The notes beneath the pieces were generated by a model, which did not search any database, had not been told where the DNA came from, and saw nothing but the letters and a program-made list of their open reading frames with translations. The translations under genes and the position numbers were made by a program. From Paracoccus zhejiangensis (GTDB taxonomy: Bacteria > Pseudomonadota > Alphaproteobacteria > Rhodobacterales > Rhodobacteraceae): a stretch of 64,000 bases of DNA. Numbering within the stretch: the first letter of the stretch is position 1; each line of letters begins with the position of its first letter. Positions 59,447 through 64,000 of the stretch are shown here, one piece after another. Location: assembly GCF_002847445.1 (NCBI RefSeq), contig NZ_CP025430.1:2418001-2482000 (forward strand), read 5' to 3'.

Positions 59447-62347
59447 ATGCTGGATCAGGCTTTGCGGCAGGACTTCCGGGGCGAGATCCTGTTCGACCCC
59501 TTCTCGCGCGGGCGCTATTCCACCGATGCCTCGTTCTACCAGATCATGCCGCAGGGCGTGGCGATCCCGACCGGGCGCGAGGATGTCGAGATCGCGCTGG
59601 CCGCGGCGCGGGCGGCGGGGATGCCGGTCACCGGCCGGGGCGGTGGCACCTCGCAATGCGGCCAGACGGTGAATTCCGGGCTGATCCTCGACAACTCGGT
59701 GCATTTCAACCGCATCCTCGAGCTCGACCCCGAGAACCGCCGGGTGGTGGTCGAGCCGGGGATCGTCCTCGACGATCTGAACCGCGCGCTGAAGCCCTAT
59801 GGGCTGTGGTTCCCGGTCGATGTCTCCACCGCCTCGCGCGCCACCATCGGCGGCATGGCGGCCAACAATTCCTGCGGAGGCCGCTCGCTGCGCTATGGCA
59901 CCATGCGCAACAACGTGCTGTCGATCGAGGCGGTCATGGCCGATGGCAGGGTGGCGACCTTCGGCCCGCTGAACCAGCCGAACGGGCCGGGCGCTGATCT
60001 GGTGGACCCGCTGCTGTCCCTTGGCCGCGAGCATGCGGGGCTGATCGAGGATCGCATCCCGAAACTGACCCGCCGGGTCGGCGGCTATAACATCGACGCG
60101 CTGGTGCCCACGAACCAGCCGATCAACCTGTCACACCTTCTGGTCGGCAGCGAAGGGACGCTGGCCTATTTCACCAGGATCGAACTGCGGCTCTGGCCGC
60201 TGGTCGGCCAGCGCGTGCTGGGCGTCTGCCACTTCCCCAGCTTCTACCAGGCGATGGCAGCGACCCAGCATCTGGTGGCGCTGGACCCGCTGTCGGTGGA
60301 ACTGGTCGATGCCACCATGATCGGCCTGTCGCGCCAGATCCCGCTGTTTCGCCCCACCATCGAACGTTTCGTGCAGGGCGAGCCCGAGGCGCTGCTGCTG
60401 GTGGAATTCGACGAGGGCGATGCAGCCGCCAATGCCGGGAAGCTGCGGCTTCTGGAGCAGTGCATGGGCGATCTGGGCTTTGACTGGCGCGGTCAGGGCG
60501 AGGGCTGGGGCGGCGTGGTGACGATCACCGACCAGCGGTTGCAATCCCAGATCGCCGAGGTACGCAAATCCGGCCTCAACATCATGATGTCGATGAAGCA
60601 GGAGGGCAAACCCGTCTCTTTCGTCGAGGATTGTGCCGTCGCGCTGCCGGATCTGGCCGACTATACCAGCGAGCTGACCGAGGTGTTCCAGCGCCACGAC
60701 ACCAAGGGCACCTGGTATGCCCATGCCTCGGTCGGTTGCCTGCATGTGCGCCCGGTCCTGAACCTCAAGCTGGACGCCGACGTCAAACGGATGCGCGCGA
60801 TTGCCGAAGAGGCCTTTGCGCTGGTGGCGAAATACAAGGGCTCGCATTCGGGCGAGCATGGCGACGGCATCGTGCGCTCCGAATTCCACGAGCGCATGTT
60901 CGGGTCCGAGATCACCAGCCTCTTCCGCGAGGTGAAGGATCGCTTCGACCCCGAGCGTCGGCTGAACCCCGGCAAGATCGTCGATGCCCCGAAGATGGAT
61001 GATCGCAGCCTGTTCCGCTTTGCCCCGGGCTACGCGGTCGCCCCGCTGGCGACGGCGTTCGACTGGTCGGCATGGCCGGGTCAGGGCGGCGGCTTCCAGG
61101 GCGCCGTCGAGATGTGCAACAACAACGGCGCCTGTCGCAAGCTGGCCGGCGGGACCATGTGCCCTTCCTATCGCGTCACCCGGGCCGAGCAGCATGTGAC
61201 GCGCGGGCGCGCCAATACGCTGCGACTGGCGATCTCGGGGCAGCTTGGCCCGGATGCACTGACCTCGGACGCCATGGCCGAGAGCCTGAAGCTCTGCGTC
61301 TCCTGCAAGGGCTGCAAGCGCGAATGCCCGACCGGCGTCGACATGGCGAAGATGAAGATCGAGGTGCTGGCAGCACGGGCCAGAACGCGCGGCCTCAGCC
61401 TGCACGAGCGGCTGGTGGCCTTCCTGCCGGTCTATGCCCCCTATGCCGCGCGGCTCTCGGGTCTTCTGAACCTGCGCAACCGCATCCCGCTGGTGGCGCG
61501 CCTGACGCAAGGGCCGACCGGGTTCTCGGCGCGGCGGCCCCTGCCCCACTGGTCCGCGCGCCCGTTCCGCGATGACGAATTGCCCGGGGCCGAGGGAGCC
61601 GATGTCGTGCTGTTCGCCGACCCCTTCAACCGCTGGTTCGAACCCGAGAACCTGCGCGCCGCCGCCCGTGTGCTGGAAGCTGCCGGTCGCCGCGTCACCG
61701 TGGCGCGGCCCGTGGATGGTGGTGGCCCGCTGCATTGCGGGCGGACCTTCCTGTCGGTGGGACTGATCGACCGCGCCCGCGCCGAGGCCGCCCGGCTGAT
61801 CGCGGCACTGACCCCGCATGTCGAGGCCGGGCGAACCATCATCGGGCTGGAGCCCTCGAGCCTGCTGACGCTTCGGGACGAGATCCCGGCGCTGCTGCCG
61901 GGAGCCGAGACCGACCGGATCGCCGCTGCCGCCAAGATGTTCGAGGAATACCTGGCCGAGGAACACGAGGCCGGCCGGCTGAACCTGCCGCTGCGCCCGC
62001 CCGGCGCACGCATCCTGCTGCACGGCCATTGCCACCAGAAGGCGATGGATGTCATGCCGGCCATCCAGAAGGCATTGGCCCTGCTGCCGGAAACGGATAT
62101 TCAGGTGATCGAGACAAGTTGTTGCGGCATGGCCGGGGCCTTTGGCTATGGCGTCGAGACCGAGGAGATTTCGCGTCAGATGGGAGAGCTGAGCCTGTTT
62201 CCCGCCCTTCGCGCCGCCGCGCCGGAAACCATCATCCTGGCCGATGGCACCTCGTGCCGTCACCAGATCGCCGATGGCACCGGGCGCCGCGCCCTGCATG
62301 TCGCGCGCCTGTTCGAGCGGTCACTGAAGGAGACGGCGCCGGCATGA
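59447..62347 (+). CDS. Fused FAD-linked and 4Fe-4S 2-hydroxyacid dehydrogenase (GlcD/GlcF- or YdiJ-like)
   Basis: A 966-residue fusion. The N-terminal PCMH FAD domain (about 1-480: VTGRGGGTSQCGQTVNSG, PVDVSTASRATIGGM) is followed by an Fe-S half with CNNNGAC (C557) and CVSCKGCKRECP (C617), then two CCG-type domains (HGHCHQKAM, ETSCCGMAGAFGY). Such proteins oxidise glycolate, D-lactate or D-2-hydroxyglutarate and pass electrons to quinone. The start at 59447 has GAGGGGGCGGG before it; a GTG at 59417 is possible. Its stop overlaps the GntR gene by four bases. Confidence 0.9.
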   Translation: MLDQALRQDFRGEILFDPFSRGRYSTDASFYQIMPQGVAIPTGREDVEIALAAARAAGMPVTGRGGGTSQCGQTVNSGLILDNSVHFNRILELDPENRRVVVEPGIVLDDLNRALKPYGLWFPVDVSTASRATIGGMAANNSCGGRSLRYGTMRNNVLSIEAVMADGRVATFGPLNQPNGPGADLVDPLLSLGREHAGLIEDRIPKLTRRVGGYNIDALVPTNQPINLSHLLVGSEGTLAYFTRIELRLWPLVGQRVLGVCHFPSFYQAMAATQHLVALDPLSVELVDATMIGLSRQIPLFRPTIERFVQGEPEALLLVEFDEGDAAANAGKLRLLEQCMGDLGFDWRGQGEGWGGVVTITDQRLQSQIAEVRKSGLNIMMSMKQEGKPVSFVEDCAVALPDLADYTSELTEVFQRHDTKGTWYAHASVGCLHVRPVLNLKLDADVKRMRAIAEEAFALVAKYKGSHSGEHGDGIVRSEFHERMFGSEITSLFREVKDRFDPERRLNPGKIVDAPKMDDRSLFRFAPGYAVAPLATAFDWSAWPGQGGGFQGAVEMCNNNGACRKLAGGTMCPSYRVTRAEQHVTRGRANTLRLAISGQLGPDALTSDAMAESLKLCVSCKGCKRECPTGVDMAKMKIEVLAARARTRGLSLHERLVAFLPVYAPYAARLSGLLNLRNRIPLVARLTQGPTGFSARRPLPHWSARPFRDDELPGAEGADVVLFADPFNRWFEPENLRAAARVLEAAGRRVTVARPVDGGGPLHCGRTFLSVGLIDRARAEAARLIAALTPHVEAGRTIIGLEPSSLLTLRDEIPALLPGAETDRIAAAAKMFEEYLAEEHEAGRLNLPLRPPGARILLHGHCHQKAMDVMPAIQKALALLPETDIQVIETSCCGMAGAFGYGVETEEISRQMGELSLFPALRAAAPETIILADGTSCRHQIADGTGRRALHVARLFERSLKETAPA

Positions 62348-63027
62348 ACCTGACCACCCGCACAGGGACCCCGCTGCGCCGCCGTTCGCTGCACGAGGAA
62401 CTGACCGAGGCGCTGCGCGAGATGATCGTCTCGGGCCAGTTGCCCATGGGCCAGAAAGTGCCCGAAAAGGACCTATGCGAGCTTTACGGCGTGTCGCGCA
62501 CCCCGCTGCGCGAGGCGCTGAAGGTGCTGGCGACCGATGGGCTGGTGAACCTTGAACCCAATCGCGGCGCCTGGGTCAGCGCCATCACGGTCGAGGACCT
62601 GGACGAGATGTTCCCGGTCATGGCCGCGCTGGAGGCCCTGGCGGGGGAACTGGCCTGCAAGCACATCACCGACGATGAGGTCGAGGCGATCCGGGCGCTG
62701 CACAACCGGATGCTGGGCCATTACAAGGCGGGCGAGCTGCCCGAGTATTTCGCGCTGAACCAGCAGATCCACGAGGCGATCCTTGCGGCGGCGCATAACG
62801 ACACACTGACCGTGCATTACCGCTCGCTGTCGACGCGGGTGCGGCGCGGGCGCTATATGGCGAACATGACCCGCGAACGGTGGGATCAGGCCATGGCCGA
62901 GCATGAGGTGATCCTTGACCGGCTGGCGGCACGCGATGGCGCGGCGCTGTCGGTGATCCTGAAGGACCACCTGGAAAAGACCAGCGTCACCCTGCGGGAA
63001 AGCCTGCTGGGACAGCAGGGCGGCTGA
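62344..63027 (+). CDS. GntR-family transcriptional regulator (FadR subfamily)
   Basis: A 227-residue regulator: winged helix (about 13-75, KDLCELYGVSRTPLREALKV) and a helical FCD ligand domain (about 90-215) that in this subfamily often binds hydroxyacids or carboxylates. It is translationally coupled (ATGA) to the FAD/Fe-S dehydrogenase, which suggests it senses that enzyme's substrate or product. Confidence 0.92.
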   Translation: MNLTTRTGTPLRRRSLHEELTEALREMIVSGQLPMGQKVPEKDLCELYGVSRTPLREALKVLATDGLVNLEPNRGAWVSAITVEDLDEMFPVMAALEALAGELACKHITDDEVEAIRALHNRMLGHYKAGELPEYFALNQQIHEAILAAAHNDTLTVHYRSLSTRVRRGRYMANMTRERWDQAMAEHEVILDRLAARDGAALSVILKDHLEKTSVTLRESLLGQQGG

Positions 63028-63034
63028 TCGCGGC

Positions 63035-63808
63035 TCAGCGCCCCAACCAGACCGGCTTGCGCTTGTCCAGAAAGGCCGCGACGCCTTCTCGGAAATCCGC
63101 ACTGCCATAGACACGGGCGATGATGTCGCGGTCATCCGGGGCATGGGCCGAGAGCCGACCGAAGATCTCGCGGCAAGCTGCGATGGTCAGCGGCGCGGCC
63201 TCGCAGAGCCTCGCGATCTGGCGATCTGCCTCGGCCTGCAACTGGTCCGCTGCCACACAAGCACTGGCAAAACCCAAGCCATGAACCGTCTCGCCATCCA
63301 GAAACTCGGAGAGCAGCAGTATCCGCCGCACCGGGCCGTCGCCAAAGGCGCGCGTGAGCCGGGCGATATTGGCGGCCGAGAGGCAATTGCCGACCGTCCG
63401 CGCGATGGGCACGCCGAACTTCGCATTGGGCGTCACGATCCGCAGGTCACAGGCCGCGGCAATCGCCAGCCCGCCACCCACCGCCGCGCCGTCGATCACC
63501 GCCAGCGTCGGCGCGGGCAACCGGGTCAGGGCCAGCATCGCGGCATCGATGCGATCTTCATAGGCGACGCCATCCGCGCCGTCCTTGAACGCCGTAAACT
63601 CGGAAATATCGGTCCCGGCAACAAAGGCCCCGCCCGCGCCGCGAAAGACGACGGCGCCGAGGTCGTCGCGCGCGGAAAGCTCGTCGCAGATCTCACCCAG
63701 CCGCGCATACATGGTGAAGGTCATGGCATTGCGCGCGGATGGCCGGTCGAAGGTCACATGCGCGACCGGCCCATCGATCCGCAGCCTGACATCGCCCGGC
63801 TCAGACAT
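63035..63808 (-). CDS. Enoyl-CoA hydratase/isomerase family protein
   Basis: A 257-residue crotonase-fold protein. The oxyanion-hole segments GAFVAGTDISEF and DGAAVGGGLAIAAACDLRI are present, but the first catalytic Glu position of a hydratase is not as in FadB (GGGLAI in place of GGGCEL), so isomerase, hydrolase or another crotonase reaction is possible. It is convergent with the GntR gene, 7 bases apart, and overlapped at its start by the CoA-transferase gene. Confidence 0.88.
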   Translation of the reverse strand: MSEPGDVRLRIDGPVAHVTFDRPSARNAMTFTMYARLGEICDELSARDDLGAVVFRGAGGAFVAGTDISEFTAFKDGADGVAYEDRIDAAMLALTRLPAPTLAVIDGAAVGGGLAIAAACDLRIVTPNAKFGVPIARTVGNCLSAANIARLTRAFGDGPVRRILLLSEFLDGETVHGLGFASACVAADQLQAEADRQIARLCEAAPLTIAACREIFGRLSAHAPDDRDIIARVYGSADFREGVAAFLDKRKPVWLGR

Positions 63809-64000
63809 CGGCGGCCTCGCGGCGGTTTTCCATGCCCAGCTCGCGCAGCAGTTCCGCCCGGTGCTCGTCCAACAGCGGCGGATGGCGGCGGACCTGCTGC
63901 GGCGTGCCGCGCAGTTTCACCGGGAAGCCGATATTCTTCACCTCGCCCTCGACTGGATGGCGGATCGGCATGACCATGCCGCGCGCCTCGGCCTGCTCGT
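63801..64000 (-). CDS. CaiB/BaiF CoA-transferase, C-terminal fragment
   Basis: The last 66 codons of a gene that continues beyond the right edge. The sequence reads EQAEARGMVMPIRHPVEGEV, then KNIGFPVKLRGTP and HPPLLDEHRAELL, which is the typical C-terminus of class III CoA-transferases (frc/caiB). It overlaps the start of the hydratase/isomerase by 8 bases, so the two form an operon that probably activates and processes a CoA ester. Confidence 0.85.
   Translation of the reverse strand, partial: EQAEARGMVMPIRHPVEGEVKNIGFPVKLRGTPQQVRRHPPLLDEHRAELLRELGMENRREAADV

Overview
The window is GC-rich chromosomal DNA from an alphaproteobacterium of the Rhodobacteraceae type, probably Paracoccus or a close relative. 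This is inferred from gene order and protein families: dnaA-dnaN-recF with rpsT, an enoyl-CoA hydratase, mutM, ubiE and ubiB beside it; FlaF/FlbT-type flagellar control; and an NAD-linked FdsGBA formate dehydrogenase. No tRNA, rRNA, CRISPR array or intact insertion sequence was seen. Gene density is high and 4-base ATGA/GTGA overlaps are very common, so most clusters are translationally coupled operons.

Layout. 1-8.5 kb: a PhnD-like binding protein (partial), a fatty acid desaturase, an XRE regulator, an orphan MttB-family methyltransferase, a GMC oxidoreductase, a glutathione S-transferase facing a WYL regulator, and a class V aminotransferase facing an Lrp regulator. 8.5-15 kb: the exonuclease / ATP-dependent ligase / Lhr helicase / PdeM nuclease repair cassette, interrupted by an opposite-strand SGNH lipoprotein, then an outer membrane barrel protein. 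15.9-29.4 kb: gyrB, a phospholipase D-family protein, and the dnaA-dnaN-recF-lysE run (all on the minus strand), a 572-base gap, rpsT, an enoyl-CoA hydratase, and mutM back to back with ubiE-ubiB. 29.5-36.4 kb: a Hint-domain protein behind a striking palindrome, then flagellar genes (flgD, fliK, a rod-binding protein, an unknown small gene, flagellin, flaF, flbT, a DUF1217 protein).

36.5-44.5 kb: carB; a LysR regulator facing an EmrAB-type efflux pair whose EmrB half is broken by one in-frame TAG; and an isochorismatase-type hydrolase. 44.6-51.6 kb: fdsG-fdsB-fdsA-fdhD-fdsD, making a molybdenum NAD+ formate dehydrogenase, with a LysR gene upstream. 51.7-56.6 kb: a four-gene overlapping operon for a periplasmic molybdenum hydroxylase (Tat-exported large subunit, 2Fe-2S subunit, di-haem cytochrome c, Crp/Fnr-type regulator). 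A roughly 1-kb gap with no recognisable gene follows. 57.7-64 kb: a GlcG-like protein, a serine-glyoxylate-type aminotransferase, a fused FAD/Fe-S 2-hydroxyacid dehydrogenase with its GntR regulator, an enoyl-CoA hydratase/isomerase, and the end of a CaiB/BaiF CoA-transferase.

Overall this is a chromosomal core (replication start genes, repair, ubiquinone, flagellum, carbamoyl phosphate) with catabolic modules for one-carbon compounds, glyoxylate/2-hydroxyacids and aldehydes or N-heterocycles. The parts most worth following up are the molybdenum hydroxylase-cytochrome-Crp operon, the palindrome and Hint protein, the structured flagellin leader, and the orphan MttB/GMC pair.
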